From Butyrivibrio sp. (GTDB taxonomy: Bacteria > Bacillota > Clostridia > Lachnospirales > Lachnospiraceae): DNA of 53,296 nucleotides. The DNA lies in the NCBI GenBank assembly GCA_016291375.1, contig JAEEXE010000019.1:1-53296 (forward strand). The letters run 5' to 3'. Of the stretch, positions 1-8,291 are shown piece by piece (within the stretch, counting starts at the first letter, position 1; every line of letters begins with the position of its first letter). The translations under genes and the position numbers were made by a program. The notes below the pieces were generated by a model. It made no database searches, was not told the origin of the DNA, and saw only the letters and a list, made by a program, of their open reading frames with translations.

Positions 1-148
1 TAACCATCTTGGTAAATGTGTAACCACGAAGCACGAAATCTCCGCCGTAGCCGATATCAAAAGCGGCTGCTGTGAGGCAAAACATTGTATATGAAATTCC
101 TATAGCGATAAGTGTATTTTTGATCATAACTTTAATCATTTCTTTCAT
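1..148 (-). CDS. DUF3021-like small membrane protein (partial, C-terminus outside window)
   Basis: Only the first 49 codons are present; the gene runs off the left edge. The fragment opens with a basic stretch (MKEMIKVMIKNT) followed by a hydrophobic helix at about residues 12-30, fitting the first membrane segment of DUF3021 proteins. Members of that family are commonly encoded just downstream of a stand-alone LytTR regulator, which is the arrangement here (12-nt gap). The ATG has a GGAGG box with a 7-nt spacer inside that gap. The family call rests mostly on context and on the short N-terminus; any small membrane partner of a LytTR regulator would look similar. Confidence 0.55.
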   Translation of the reverse strand, partial: MKEMIKVMIKNTLIAIGISYTMFCLTAAAFDIGYGGDFVLRGYTFTKMV

Positions 149-160
149 GACGATTCCTCC

Positions 161-595
161 TTACAGTCCGAGATACTTCTTGAATTCGGGTAAATACTTC
201 CTTGAAACATAATCCTTTGATCCGTTCTTAAGTTTTAGCAAAAGTGTTCCGCTAAAGCCCGGTTCAATGCTGTCCATGTATGAAAGGTTTATAAGCGTGG
301 ACTTTGAGATCTGCATGAACTTATTTCCCAGCTGGCTTGCTAGTTCATACAATCTCTTTGGTGAACGGAATAATTTCTTTTCACCGTAAATAACGGTATC
401 TCCGTTCTCGACACGAACCATATAGATGTCTTCCGGTTTAAGCACAACAAGCTCTTCCCCTGCGCGCGCCGTCACGGGTACCGCCTCCGTGCTAAGCATA
501 TCAACAATTCTGCCGATATCCTCCGTCATCTTATCTGTATGGATTTCCGCATATGCTTCATGAACTTCAGGTGATATTATTACGTTTACTATCAT
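161..595 (-). CDS. Stand-alone LytTR-domain DNA-binding regulator
   Basis: A 144-residue protein without a receiver domain. The C-terminal ~100 residues match the LytTR fold, a beta-rich domain that binds direct repeats in promoters: a KPEDIYMVRVENGDTVIY segment, then LFRSPKRLYEL and FMQISKSTLINLSYMDSI, which fits the LytTR pattern of F.(R/Q).(S/H)(K/R)S..IN. The first ~45 residues are a short variable region. The ATG is preceded by GGGG at a 6-nt spacing. It is probably co-transcribed with the DUF3021-like gene, a pairing usually taken as an autoregulated LytTR/membrane-protein unit. The target is unknown. Confidence 0.85.
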   Translation of the reverse strand: MIVNVIISPEVHEAYAEIHTDKMTEDIGRIVDMLSTEAVPVTARAGEELVVLKPEDIYMVRVENGDTVIYGEKKLFRSPKRLYELASQLGNKFMQISKSTLINLSYMDSIEPGFSGTLLLKLKNGSKDYVSRKYLPEFKKYLGL

Positions 596-705
596 ACGCT
601 TCCCCTTTCATGATTCCATCATACAACAGCATATGATTCCTGTCTTTGGATTTGCGGTAAGTGGCAAAAATATGTGGGTGAAATGCAATAATTCGCATAA
701 AAAAA

Positions 706-730
706 TCGAGTAGGTTTTTTCCCTACTCGA
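706..730 (-). terminator. Rho-independent terminator of the sdpRI operon
   Basis: A 9-bp perfect stem (TCGAGTAGG / CCTACTCGA) with a 7-nt loop, followed on the minus strand by seven T residues, 31 nt downstream of the SdpI-like stop codon. Confidence 0.9.
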
Positions 731-760
731 CTTTGCGACAAACATTTTTCTTTTCTATTT

Positions 761-1402
761 TTACAGTCCTTTTTTTGCATGCAGATAATATGAATATAAT
801 ATCGGAATGACCACTACGATAAAGATGCTTACAATTACAACAATCTCGGGGGCTTTGGTCGTTATTCCCATTATTATCATTATGATCCCGCCGATCATCC
901 AAAGGTATCCGGCAAGGCGATGTGTCTTTTCCCAGTTAAGCTCATTATCCAGTGTCCACGGCACTTTGATACCTACCGCATAATTCTGTCTCGTCTTAGG
1001 AAGCCAATTTCCAAGTATCAGAAAAAGCGCACCGACAAATACCAAAGTATAAACCTCCGGAGAAGTTGCAATCCCGACATTGTAGGTATAGAGCATTGTC
1101 ATAGTGGCTATTGATATAATGGGAACGAGCCATAGAACGAGGTAAGCAATCTTTTTATTCTGATTCTTGGCCTTAGGGTCCAGCGAGGTAATAAAGAGAC
1201 AGAACAAATGCAAAACCAACAATATAAGCGGTACTCCGACCACCGCAAACAGCTTGGATGCATATCCGTCTGCCTCTCCGCCGACTCCGAAATGAGTTGT
1301 CATTGTTTCGGGAAGCTTGTCCCATATGATAAGTCCTGCCAAAACAGGTAATAATACTGCAAAAGATGATATCAGAATTTCTCTTAATCCGTATTTTTTC
1401 AT
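761..1402 (-). CDS. SdpI-family membrane protein (DUF1648 plus SdpI domains)
   Basis: A 213-residue membrane protein. The N-terminal helix is followed by LPETMTTHFGVGGEADGYAS, the signature of DUF1648. The C-terminal half carries the SdpI-type block with RQNYAVGIKVPWTLDNE and NWEKTHRLAGYLW. About six membrane helices are visible. In Bacillus subtilis SdpI gives immunity to the SdpC killing toxin and sequesters the repressor SdpR. It lies 1 nt downstream of the SdpR-like gene and shares its promoter and terminator. No sdpABC toxin genes are nearby, so here it may serve only in an autoregulated envelope-stress circuit. That role is inference. Confidence 0.85.
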   Translation of the reverse strand: MKKYGLREILISSFAVLLPVLAGLIIWDKLPETMTTHFGVGGEADGYASKLFAVVGVPLILLVLHLFCLFITSLDPKAKNQNKKIAYLVLWLVPIISIATMTMLYTYNVGIATSPEVYTLVFVGALFLILGNWLPKTRQNYAVGIKVPWTLDNELNWEKTHRLAGYLWMIGGIIMIIMGITTKAPEIVVIVSIFIVVVIPILYSYYLHAKKGL

Positions 1403-1403
1403 G

Positions 1404-1670
1404 TTATTTGTCCCCTTTCAGTGACGACATCCATACCATGATCTCTTCCAGTACGGATGTATTCAGATGATAAAAAATAAAATTCTTTTGCTTCTCTTCA
1501 TAGATCAGATCGGCATTCTTAAGAATCTTAAGGTGATACGACATTGTCGGCCCGGTCATATCAAAATGATTTCCGATATCACCCGCGGTCATTGGCCCGT
1601 CTTTCAGCATATCCAATATCTCTCGCCTGGCCGGATCCGATAATGCTTTGAACGTCTCCGCAAATCCCAT
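1404..1670 (-). CDS. SdpR-type ArsR-family autorepressor
   Basis: An 88-residue winged-helix protein of the ArsR family, closest in pattern to the SdpR group: FKALSDPARREILDMLKDG (helix 1-2), then MTAGDIGNHF and MSYHLKILKNADLI (recognition helix) and a wing at EEKQKNFIFYHLN. No metal-binding Cys pair is present. The start is set at the ATG preceded by GGAGG with a 5-nt spacer; an ATG 12 nt further upstream would place that ribosome site inside the gene. It is the first gene of the sdpR-sdpI operon and probably binds the perfect palindrome in its own promoter. Confidence 0.88.
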   Translation of the reverse strand: MGFAETFKALSDPARREILDMLKDGPMTAGDIGNHFDMTGPTMSYHLKILKNADLIYEEKQKNFIFYHLNTSVLEEIMVWMSSLKGDK

Positions 1671-1697
1671 TGTTTCCTCCATAGTATTTTGAAAAAT

Positions 1698-1752
1698 ATC
1701 TATTTAGATGTTTATCTAAATAGATGATAGCACTTTATTTTCGATATGACAA
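1698..1752 (-). promoter_or_regulatory. sdpRI promoter with perfect palindromic operator
   Basis: On the minus strand, -35 TTGTCA (1747-1752) and -10 TATCAT (1724-1729) are separated by 17 nt. A perfect 12-bp inverted repeat, ATCTATTTAGAT / ATCTAAATAGAT with a 4-nt spacer (1698-1725), overlaps the end of the -10 box and covers the expected start of transcription. This is the position expected for an ArsR-type repressor to block RNA polymerase. Binding by the adjacent SdpR-like protein is inferred. Confidence 0.75.
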
Positions 1753-1903
1753 TACCTTCTAACTTGACATATTAATCAATCAAATATATATTATTTCCAG
1801 GATTTTTCTAAATTCTCTCGAAGAATATTCAATCTCTCGAGTTTTTCCTATTTTTATTTGAATATGAGCACTCCTACGTATTTTTCATATTCACAAAAAT
1901 GTC

Positions 1904-1944
1904 GAATAGAACATATTGACAATATGTCTTATTCAACATATTAT
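1904..1944 (+). promoter_or_regulatory. Promoter and palindromic operator of the HigBA-type pair
   Basis: -35 TTGACA (1916-1921), 17-nt spacer, -10 TATTAT (1939-1944). The -35 lies inside an inverted repeat ACATATT-GAC-AATATGT (1911-1927), flanked by near-complementary GAATAGA and CTTATTC. A third half-site ACATATT (1936-1942) overlaps the -10. The layout fits autorepression by the HTH antitoxin or toxin-antitoxin complex. Confidence 0.65.
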
Positions 1945-1965
1945 AATAATTAATTCGAGGTATAC

Positions 1966-2313
1966 ATGTACGAAATTGAATTTTATGACACCGAAGAAGG
2001 AAAGTGTCCCGTTCATGAGTTTTTAGATTCTTTGGAACCTAAACTCAAAGCAAAGACACTCAGAACCATTGATTTACTTGAAAGCAACGGAACAGCTCTG
2101 GGCTCTCCATTTACAAAATCTCTTGGAGATGGGTTGTTTGAACTCAGAACCAAGCACAGTTCCAATATCACTAGAATTATTTATTTCTTTTACATTGGAA
2201 AGAAAGCCATTCTCACAAACGGTTTCATCAAGAAAACCATGAAAACGCCTAAGTCCGAACTATATCTTGCCAAAAAGTATAAGGAGGACTATGAACTGAG
2301 GTATAAAACATGA
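1966..2313 (+). CDS. HigB/Gp49-like toxin of a type II toxin-antitoxin pair
   Basis: A 115-residue protein of the RelE superfamily, phage Gp49-like branch. Visible marks are YEIEFYDTEEGKCPVHEFL at the N-terminus, a LLESNG turn, then LGDGLFELRTKHSSNITRI, IYFF and GFIKKTMKTPKSEL near the C-terminus. Such toxins usually act as ribosome-dependent mRNA endonucleases. A GAGG box precedes the ATG. The last four bases overlap the start of the antitoxin (ATGA), so the pair is translationally coupled, toxin first as in higBA. Activity is inferred from family membership. Confidence 0.85.
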   Translation: MYEIEFYDTEEGKCPVHEFLDSLEPKLKAKTLRTIDLLESNGTALGSPFTKSLGDGLFELRTKHSSNITRIIYFFYIGKKAILTNGFIKKTMKTPKSELYLAKKYKEDYELRYKT

Positions 2314-2609
2314 GTAGCTATAAAGAATATAAAGAAAAAGCACTAAAGGATCCGGCTGTAAAGGCTGAATATGACGCTCTTCAACCTGAGTACGATCTCA
2401 TTCAGGCAATGATCGATGCACGTAAAAAGCAGCATCTTACTCAGAAAGAGCTATCAGAAAAAACAGGTATCACACAGGCAGATATCAGCCGAATAGAAAA
2501 GGGATTACGAAATCCCAGTATTTCAATGTTCAAACGGCTTGCTGATGGACTAGGATTGCAACTAAAACTCGTCCCCAAGTCAAATACTGCAAAGGCGAGC
2601 AAGATATAA
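2310..2609 (+). CDS. HigA-like XRE-family antitoxin
   Basis: A 99-residue protein. The N-terminal ~35 residues are charged and helical and probably contact the toxin. An HTH_3/XRE domain follows at about residues 33-90: ARKKQHLTQKELSEKTGITQ, ADISRIEKG and NPSISMFKRLADGLG. The tail KPKSNT-rich end is short and basic. It overlaps the toxin gene by 4 bp and most likely represses the shared promoter, where a 7-bp inverted repeat covers the -35 box. Confidence 0.87.
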   Translation: MSSYKEYKEKALKDPAVKAEYDALQPEYDLIQAMIDARKKQHLTQKELSEKTGITQADISRIEKGLRNPSISMFKRLADGLGLQLKLVPKSNTAKASKI

Positions 2610-2684
2610 TGCTATGTATATGTGACCCTCCGTACAGATATACGCAGATGAATATATTTTGACATTGCTCCCGGATGGCTTATA

Positions 2685-2834
2685 ATTGTTAGATGTCGTC
2701 GCTCTTTTTACTGCGCCGGCAAAACATCTAAGGAAGACTTCGCAAGCAAATTCCCCAAAATTATCGGTTCCGGATTGGGACTTGGAATTAAGATTGAAAA
2801 CGGCGTTGTTGTTTCATTTGATATTTTCTCATAA
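2685..2834 (+). pseudogene. Possible gene remnant (C-terminal fragment)
   Basis: Between the toxin-antitoxin pair and the kinase-like gene an open frame without a usable start ends in a coherent stretch (KEDFASKFPKIIGSG, LGIKIENGVVVSF) before TAA. The composition is protein-like, and the frame closes 15 nt upstream of its first codon. I do not recognise the family. It may be the tail of a deleted gene or simply chance coding potential. Confidence 0.3.
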
Positions 2835-2871
2835 ATAGGATTTTTCGTGCGCACGCTAATCGCAGGTTCTA

Positions 2872-3456
2872 TCATTTAGCAGCTTCGCAAATTATATCAA
2901 TGCACTTGTCGACTCCAAGTGTTGAACTCTTAAGGCACAGATCATAGTAGTCAGCGTGACCAAACTCAGTGTTTGTGTAGTACGTGCAGTACTTCTTCCT
3001 CGCCTTGTCTACCTCTTTCATCTTCTCTAAGATCTGCTCCTCAGTATAGTCCGGCATCTTCTCCTTCATGTGCTGCAATCTGAAATATTCAGTAGCAGAA
3101 ATAAAGACATGAAGCGTCCTGTCGTATTCCTGAAGGATCATGTTGGCATTACGTCCAACTATGACACAATTTCCCTTTTCAGCGACCTTCCTGATCGCCT
3201 CTCTCTGGGCTGCGAAGAGTTTCTCATTGAGAGGCTTGTTATAGAAATCAAAAAGACTCTGTCCAAAGCCATACTCTCTTGGAACCTTCTCATCAAACTT
3301 GCGAACTTCCTCAGGCGAAAGAGATCCCGATTCAAGTGCAGCATTTATGATAATATCTTTGTCAAAATAGTATAGCCCAAGTCTATCGGCTACCGCTCTT
3401 CCGATAGTACCTCCACATGCACCGAATTCCCTGCTGATGGTAATAATGTTTTTCAT
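2872..3456 (-). CDS. Cytidylate-kinase-like family protein
   Basis: A 194-residue P-loop kinase-like protein. The start ITISREFGACGGTIGRAVA replaces a classical Walker A, and is typical of the cytidylate-kinase-like family (PF13189). It is followed by LGLYYFDKDII and, around residue 95, GNCVIVGRNANMIL. The C-terminal half is helical with basic residues (EKMKEVDKARKKY) that could form a lid. The true substrate of this family is unknown; it is not the housekeeping Cmk. It lies 52 nt behind the ABC transporter ATPase gene and may be read through from that operon. Confidence 0.8.
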   Translation of the reverse strand: MKNIITISREFGACGGTIGRAVADRLGLYYFDKDIIINAALESGSLSPEEVRKFDEKVPREYGFGQSLFDFYNKPLNEKLFAAQREAIRKVAEKGNCVIVGRNANMILQEYDRTLHVFISATEYFRLQHMKEKMPDYTEEQILEKMKEVDKARKKYCTYYTNTEFGHADYYDLCLKSSTLGVDKCIDIICEAAK

Positions 3457-3508
3457 GGCACTACCTCCTCAATAAACTCATGTTTATATCCGGATAGATC
3501 CTACTTCA

Positions 3509-4255
3509 TTACAAAACCTTGTTAAGAAAATCAATGGTACGTGCTTCCTTAGGATTAAGGAGAACCTCCTGTGGTGTTCCCTCTTCTATTATATACCCGC
3601 CGTCCATAAAAATAACCCTGTCGGCGACTTCTCTTGCAAATCCCATCTCATGAGTTACGATTACCATAGTCATACCCTCTGCTGCAAGGTCTTTCATAAC
3701 CTGAAGAACTTCTCCAACCATCTCGGGATCGAGAGCTGATGTAGGTTCATCAAAAAGCATGATGTCAGGATTCATGCAAAGAGCTCTTGCAATGGCAACT
3801 CTCTGCTTCTGTCCTCCTGAAAGCTGACTGGGATAGCTCTTTTCCTTATCGGCAAGGCCGACTTTCTTAAGCATATCCTTAGCTCTCTGAAGTGCCTCTT
3901 CCTTACTGCACTTTCCGAGCATGACAGGTGCCAGCATAAGATTATCGATAATGTTCATGTTGTTAAAGAGATTAAAGTGCTGGAATACCATTCCGATATT
4001 CTCTCTGACCTTATTGATATCGACTTTCTTAGCTGTAATTTCTTTGCCGTCAATGAATATGTTACCGGCAGTTACAGTCTCAAGCTTATTAAGGCATCGC
4101 AGGAATGTTGATTTTCCGGATCCGGAAGGACCGATTACAACAACTACTTCACCCTTGTAAACTTCATTGGAAATATCTTTTAATACTTCAAGGTGTCCAA
4201 AACTCTTCTTGAGATTCTCAACCTTGATCATTGTAATATCTTTATTCGCGGCCAA
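3509..4255 (-). CDS. Polar amino acid ABC transporter ATP-binding protein
   Basis: A 248-residue ATPase of the GlnQ/HisP group. Walker [10 protein letters not shown] is at residues 42-50, the Q-loop is in [11 protein letters not shown], the signature is QLSGGQKQR near residue 140, Walker B is [12 protein letters not shown], and the switch His is in [10 protein letters not shown]. It powers the permease encoded immediately upstream. The start chosen is TTG, because AAAGGAG lies 8 nt before it, whereas the first in-frame ATG eight codons later has no visible ribosome site. The gene overlaps the permease gene by 14 nt. Amino acid specificity cannot be read from the sequence. Confidence 0.9.
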   Translation of the reverse strand: MAANKDITMIKVENLKKSFGHLEVLKDISNEVYKGEVVVVIGPSGSGKSTFLRCLNKLETVTAGNIFIDGKEITAKKVDINKVRENIGMVFQHFNLFNNMNIIDNLMLAPVMLGKCSKEEALQRAKDMLKKVGLADKEKSYPSQLSGGQKQRVAIARALCMNPDIMLFDEPTSALDPEMVGEVLQVMKDLAAEGMTMVIVTHEMGFAREVADRVIFMDGGYIIEEGTPQEVLLNPKEARTIDFLNKVL

Positions 4256-4916
4256 CGCTCAGTCTCCTTTCCACAACCTTTGCACTTCTTGAAAGGATAG
4301 TAATAACTATAAGATACATGATGCCGACAATTGCCCATGTCTGGAAAGACATAAAGGTATTGGCCTGCACATTCTTGGCAGTATTAACAAGCTCCGGGAA
4401 GCCGATAACTGACAGTATCGATGTATCTTTTAACGTGATAATGAACTGGTTGATAAAAGTAGGGATCATGGTCTTAATGGCCTGTGGAAGCACAACCTTT
4501 CTCATTGCCTGGGAATAGGAAAGACCAAGTGATCTCGCAGCCTCCATCTGACCGGGATCAACAGATAAAATACCAGCTCTTATGATCTCTGCCATATATG
4601 CTCCGCAGTTAAGCGCAAGGCAGATAGTACCTGCATGAAGCGCCGGAAGCGAAACGTTAAAGCCGCCTATTATAGTATTGAAAAAATACGGCATTCCAAA
4701 GAAAACAAAGAACGCCAAAACTATCATCGGCACGCCTCTGATAACATCTACAAAAATCTGGGCAATAACGTTGCAAACTCTGTTCTTAACAACGCCCATG
4801 ATTCCAAATATAAGTCCTATAAAACAAGCAAAAAACAGTCCCAATAATGCCAGAAGCAGCGTTCTTCCGAGCGCTGCTAATAACATACCGCCATAAACAG
4901 TAATTATTCTAAACAT
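4242..4916 (-). CDS. Polar amino acid ABC transporter permease
   Basis: A 224-residue membrane protein of the HisM/GlnP type with about five helices. The start [20 protein letters not shown] matches the usual N-terminus. The EAA loop appears as [20 protein letters not shown], followed by [16 protein letters not shown], which contacts the ATPase. It starts 3 nt after the stop of the binding-protein gene, whose last codons supply the ribosome site (GGAG). With the ATPase and lipoprotein it forms a complete importer. Confidence 0.9.
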   Translation of the reverse strand: MFRIITVYGGMLLAALGRTLLLALLGLFFACFIGLIFGIMGVVKNRVCNVIAQIFVDVIRGVPMIVLAFFVFFGMPYFFNTIIGGFNVSLPALHAGTICLALNCGAYMAEIIRAGILSVDPGQMEAARSLGLSYSQAMRKVVLPQAIKTMIPTFINQFIITLKDTSILSVIGFPELVNTAKNVQANTFMSFQTWAIVGIMYLIVITILSRSAKVVERRLSVGRE

Positions 4917-4919
4917 AAA

Positions 4920-5717
4920 TTATTCTCCGAGATATTTAGCAAGAATCTCATCATACTTGCCATTTGCCTTAATGTTTGCAAGTCCTGCGTTGAACTTATC
5001 GATAAGTTCCTGACTATCCTTGGTAAATACAGCAAAGCCATACTCTGCAGGATCGTTTCCTGTTCCCTCAACGAGTTTAAGGCCAATGCCTGAATCCTTG
5101 ATTGTAGCAGCCATGATCGGTGTATCATCAAAACAAGCTGCAACCTGTCCGCCTACAACAGCCTGATAAACTGTCGGTGAATCCTCAAAATATGTAACGG
5201 TAAATCCATACTTCTGTGCAAGACCCTCAGCATATGTAGCTGACATTGTACCTGTCTTAACAGCAACAGATGCTCCCTTAAGATCATCAAATCCTGTTAT
5301 TGAAGAATCAGCAGCAACTGCCATGCTCTGGTCTGCTTCAAAATATCCGTTTGAGAAGATCCATCCGGATGCCTTACGCTCATCTGTGATAGAAGCGCCT
5401 GCGATCATACCGTCTGCCTGTCCTGCCTGACAAGCCGCAATTGAAGCGTCCCAACCAAGTGACTTAAGCTCATAATCAAATCCCTGATCCTCAGCAACTG
5501 CAGCAAGGATATCCACGTCAATTCCTACGAAATTGCCGGCATCATCTGTGTACTCAAAAGGCTTAAATACTGTATCAGTTGCGATAATCCACTTCTTACC
5601 GTCTGAATTCTTGTCCCCCTCGTTTCCTGCTGCGCCCTGTGCCTTTGAGTTGCCACAAGCAACTGCAAGTACAGCCATAGCTGCAGTCATCATGATTGCT
5701 AATACTTTTTTCTTCAT
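4920..5717 (-). CDS. Amino acid ABC transporter substrate-binding lipoprotein
   Basis: About 265 residues. The signal peptide ends in a lipobox (LAVAC) with the lipidated Cys at residue 21. A family 3 solute-binding fold follows: KWIIATDTVFKPFEYTDDAG, then VGIDVDILAAVAED, DGMIAGASITDERK and AVKTGTMSATYAEG. The closing segment VFTKDSQELIDKFNAGL is typical of glutamine/arginine-type binding proteins. The start is the ATG with GAGGAG seven nt upstream; a GTG two codons earlier sits within that site. It is the first gene of the transporter operon. Confidence 0.9.
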   Translation of the reverse strand: MKKKVLAIMMTAAMAVLAVACGNSKAQGAAGNEGDKNSDGKKWIIATDTVFKPFEYTDDAGNFVGIDVDILAAVAEDQGFDYELKSLGWDASIAACQAGQADGMIAGASITDERKASGWIFSNGYFEADQSMAVAADSSITGFDDLKGASVAVKTGTMSATYAEGLAQKYGFTVTYFEDSPTVYQAVVGGQVAACFDDTPIMAATIKDSGIGLKLVEGTGNDPAEYGFAVFTKDSQELIDKFNAGLANIKANGKYDEILAKYLGE

Positions 5718-5743
5718 GTTCACTCTCCTCTGACAAAAAATAA

Positions 5744-5800
5744 TAGTGTGGGTGTCATAAATGTATTTTGAAACCTATATCATAGCAATTCACCACACTA
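5744..5800 (-). promoter_or_regulatory. Spaced inverted repeat in the transporter leader region
   Basis: TAGTGTGG (5744-5751) and its complement CCACACTA (5793-5800) frame 41 nt of AT-rich sequence just upstream of the binding-protein gene. This could be paired operator sites or a long-range leader stem. No T-box or known riboswitch core was recognised in it. Confidence 0.3.
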
Positions 5801-5836
5801 ATGTACTAAGTTATATGCACCTATTATAAACTAAAA

Positions 5837-5870
5837 CCGAGGGATTGCAAAACAATGTTGCATCCCTCGG
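5837..5870 (-). terminator. Rho-independent terminator after the ABC-F gene
   Basis: CCGAGGGAT pairs with ATCCCTCGG, with additional GCAA/TTGC pairing inside, and a TTTTAG tract follows on the minus strand. It separates the ABC-F operon from the amino acid transporter operon. Confidence 0.8.
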
Positions 5871-5887
5871 TAAAACATCTTTTTTTA

Positions 5888-7447
5888 TTATAATCTTGTG
5901 GTCCACTTGGTACAATCAATCACCTGTGCACCCATATCTTCGTAGAAATCAGGCTCATGACAGACCATGATTATACTTCCCTTGTAATCCATAAGAGCCC
6001 TCTTAAGTTCCGCCTTGGCGTCAACATCAAGATGGTTTGTAGGCTCGTCCAGCACAAGCAGATTGGATTCTCTGTTTATGAGCTTGCAAAGTCTTACCTT
6101 AGCCTGCTCTCCTCCTGATAAAACCTTACATTTACTCTCAATGTGCTTAGTAGTAAGCCCGCACTTAGCAAGAGCAGAACGCACTTCATACTGTGAAAAA
6201 CCGGGGAACTCCTTCCAGATTTCCTCCATACATGTAGTCTCAATATCCGGAGGCATCTCCTGCTCAAAATATCCGACTTCCACATTTTCTCCAAGTTCCG
6301 CACTACCGCTTATAGCCGGGATAAGTCCTAGTATACTCTTAAGAAGAGTTGTCTTTCCAATTCCGTTTGCACCTGTAAGCACGATCTTGGTGTTTCTCTC
6401 CATAGTGATATTAAGGGGAGATGAAAGCGGTTCATCATATCCTATAACCAGGTCTTTAGTCTCAAACACAATCTTGCCCGGAGTTCTTGCTGTTTTAAAA
6501 TTAAACTCAGGCTTTGGCTTTTCCTGAACCTTTTCAATAAGATCCATGTTATCAAGTTTCTTTTGACGTGCCATTGCCATGTTCCTTGTAGCAACCCTTG
6601 CCTTATTTCTGGCAACGAAGTCCTTGAGGTCTGCAATCTCCTGCTGCTGCCTGTTATATGCAGCCTCCCTCTGAGCTTTTTTCATCTCATAGACTTCCAT
6701 AAACTTGTCGTAATCACCCACATATCTGTCAAGAGAATGAGTCTGTCCATCCATATGGTAAATAATGTTCACAACGCTGTTAAGAAAAGGAATGTCATGC
6801 GATATCAGGATAAAAGCGTTATCGTACTCCTGCAGATATCTGGTGAGCCACACAATGTGCTCTGCATCCAGATAATTGGTAGGCTCATCAAGCAAAAGAA
6901 TATCCGGCTTTTCCAATAAGAGCTTGGCAAGTAGTATCTTGGTTCTCTGTCCTCCGGAAAGTTCTGTAACATCCCTGTCAAGTCCCAGCTCAAGAAATCC
7001 AAGTGCCCTTGATACCTCTTCAATCTTGGAATCGATCAGGTAGAAATCTCTGTTGGTCAAAAGATCCTGTATTGTGCCAAGTTCTTCCATAAGAACTTCA
7101 AGTTCCGACTCCGAAGCCTCGCCCATCTTGTCGCAGATCTCATTCATCCTCTGCTCCATAGCAAATAAAGGCTCATAGGCTGACGCCAGAACGTCTCTTA
7201 TTGTCATACCGCTTTTAAGAACAGCGTGCTGATCAAGATAGCCTACATTCACATTCTTGGCCCACTCTATCTTGCCTGCATCGGGCATAAGCTTACCGAT
7301 AATTATGTTCATAAAAGTGGACTTGCCTTCGCCGTTGGCTCCCACAAGTCCAATGTGCTCTCCCTTAAGAAGCCTGAATGACACATCATCAAAAATGGCT
7401 CTGTCTCCAAAGCCATGTGTCAGGTGTTCAACATTTAAAATACTCAT
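5888..7447 (-). CDS. ABC-F family ATP-binding protein (YbiT/Uup-like)
   Basis: A 519-residue soluble protein with two ATPase domains and no membrane helices. Walker A GANGEGKST lies near residue 36, with the first signature LSGGQRTKILLAKLL and LDEPTNYLD. The second half has GANGIGKTT, LSGGEQAKVRLCKL and LDEPTNHLD. The linker at about residues 240-320 is basic and helical (EMKKAQREAAYNRQQQE). ABC-F proteins bind the ribosome and modulate translation or give antibiotic protection; the YbiT branch is usually a translation factor. The gene starts 7 nt after the patatin stop and ends the operon. A resistance role cannot be excluded. Confidence 0.9.
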   Translation of the reverse strand: MSILNVEHLTHGFGDRAIFDDVSFRLLKGEHIGLVGANGEGKSTFMNIIIGKLMPDAGKIEWAKNVNVGYLDQHAVLKSGMTIRDVLASAYEPLFAMEQRMNEICDKMGEASESELEVLMEELGTIQDLLTNRDFYLIDSKIEEVSRALGFLELGLDRDVTELSGGQRTKILLAKLLLEKPDILLLDEPTNYLDAEHIVWLTRYLQEYDNAFILISHDIPFLNSVVNIIYHMDGQTHSLDRYVGDYDKFMEVYEMKKAQREAAYNRQQQEIADLKDFVARNKARVATRNMAMARQKKLDNMDLIEKVQEKPKPEFNFKTARTPGKIVFETKDLVIGYDEPLSSPLNITMERNTKIVLTGANGIGKTTLLKSILGLIPAISGSAELGENVEVGYFEQEMPPDIETTCMEEIWKEFPGFSQYEVRSALAKCGLTTKHIESKCKVLSGGEQAKVRLCKLINRESNLLVLDEPTNHLDVDAKAELKRALMDYKGSIIMVCHEPDFYEDMGAQVIDCTKWTTRL

Positions 7448-7454
7448 CTAAACC

Positions 7455-8291
7455 TCACCATTGTCCCATACTGAGAAACTCAACAGCTTTTGCTCTTCCA
7501 TGCTGATATACTCTCTCAAGTTCTTTTTCATCTTTTTCTATGGGACTTACATTAAGAGGAGCATCGGGTCTTATTACCATGACCTCTCCTCTTTGTTCTT
7601 TCTCTCTGATATATTTCTTTTCATCATTGTACATGATGTGACGCTCCGCCATGCACTTTATCATGTTGGGATATTTCCTGAGCATGATCTTGGCAATAGG
7701 CATGAGCTTCTGCTCGCCCTTTACATAATCCTTGGGCTGAGTCTCTATTACAAGGATCTTGTCATAGCCCTGATCCTCCATAAACTTAAGAGGAATGGAA
7801 TCGGAAATCCCACCGTCAAGATATACTCCTCCGTCAATATGAACAGGCTTTGATACAAGAGGCATGGACGCTGATGCCCTGATCCATTCGATATCCTCTT
7901 TCCCTCCTGTAGTGAGCTTGTGATACACAGGTTTTCCTGTCAAAAGATCTGTTGCAACGCAGTAGAATTCCATCGGATTCTTTTGAAATGTATCTATGTC
8001 CCACACATCAAGCTTATAGGGAAGTACATTGTAGCAAAACTCTGCATTGTATATATCCCCGGTGCTGATAAGTGAAGATATGCTGTGATATCTTTTGTCC
8101 CTGCAATATTTCTTGTTATATCTAAGTGCCCTGCCGTGCTGCTTGGATTTGATGTTGCATCCAAAGGTTGCTCCTGCGGATACTCCTACAGCACCGTCAA
8201 AGGTAATGCCTCTTTCCATAAAAACATCAAGAATGCCGCAGGTAAACATCCCGCGCATTGCTCCGCCTTCCATTACAAGTCCGGTCTTCAT
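7455..8291 (-). CDS. Patatin-like phospholipase family protein
   Basis: A 278-residue patatin-fold hydrolase. The oxyanion loop EGGAMRG is at residues 8-14, the nucleophile elbow GVSAG at 36-40 (Ser38) and the catalytic Asp in the DGG motif at 159-161. The length and the C-terminal basic segment (MYNDEKKYIREKEQRGEV) resemble the YjjU-like bacterial group, probably acting on membrane lipids or acyl esters in the cytoplasm. Its first four bases overlap the end of the DUF3737 gene (ATGA), indicating translational coupling, and the ABC-F gene follows 7 nt later. Confidence 0.9.
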   Translation of the reverse strand: MKTGLVMEGGAMRGMFTCGILDVFMERGITFDGAVGVSAGATFGCNIKSKQHGRALRYNKKYCRDKRYHSISSLISTGDIYNAEFCYNVLPYKLDVWDIDTFQKNPMEFYCVATDLLTGKPVYHKLTTGGKEDIEWIRASASMPLVSKPVHIDGGVYLDGGISDSIPLKFMEDQGYDKILVIETQPKDYVKGEQKLMPIAKIMLRKYPNMIKCMAERHIMYNDEKKYIREKEQRGEVMVIRPDAPLNVSPIEKDEKELERVYQHGRAKAVEFLSMGQW

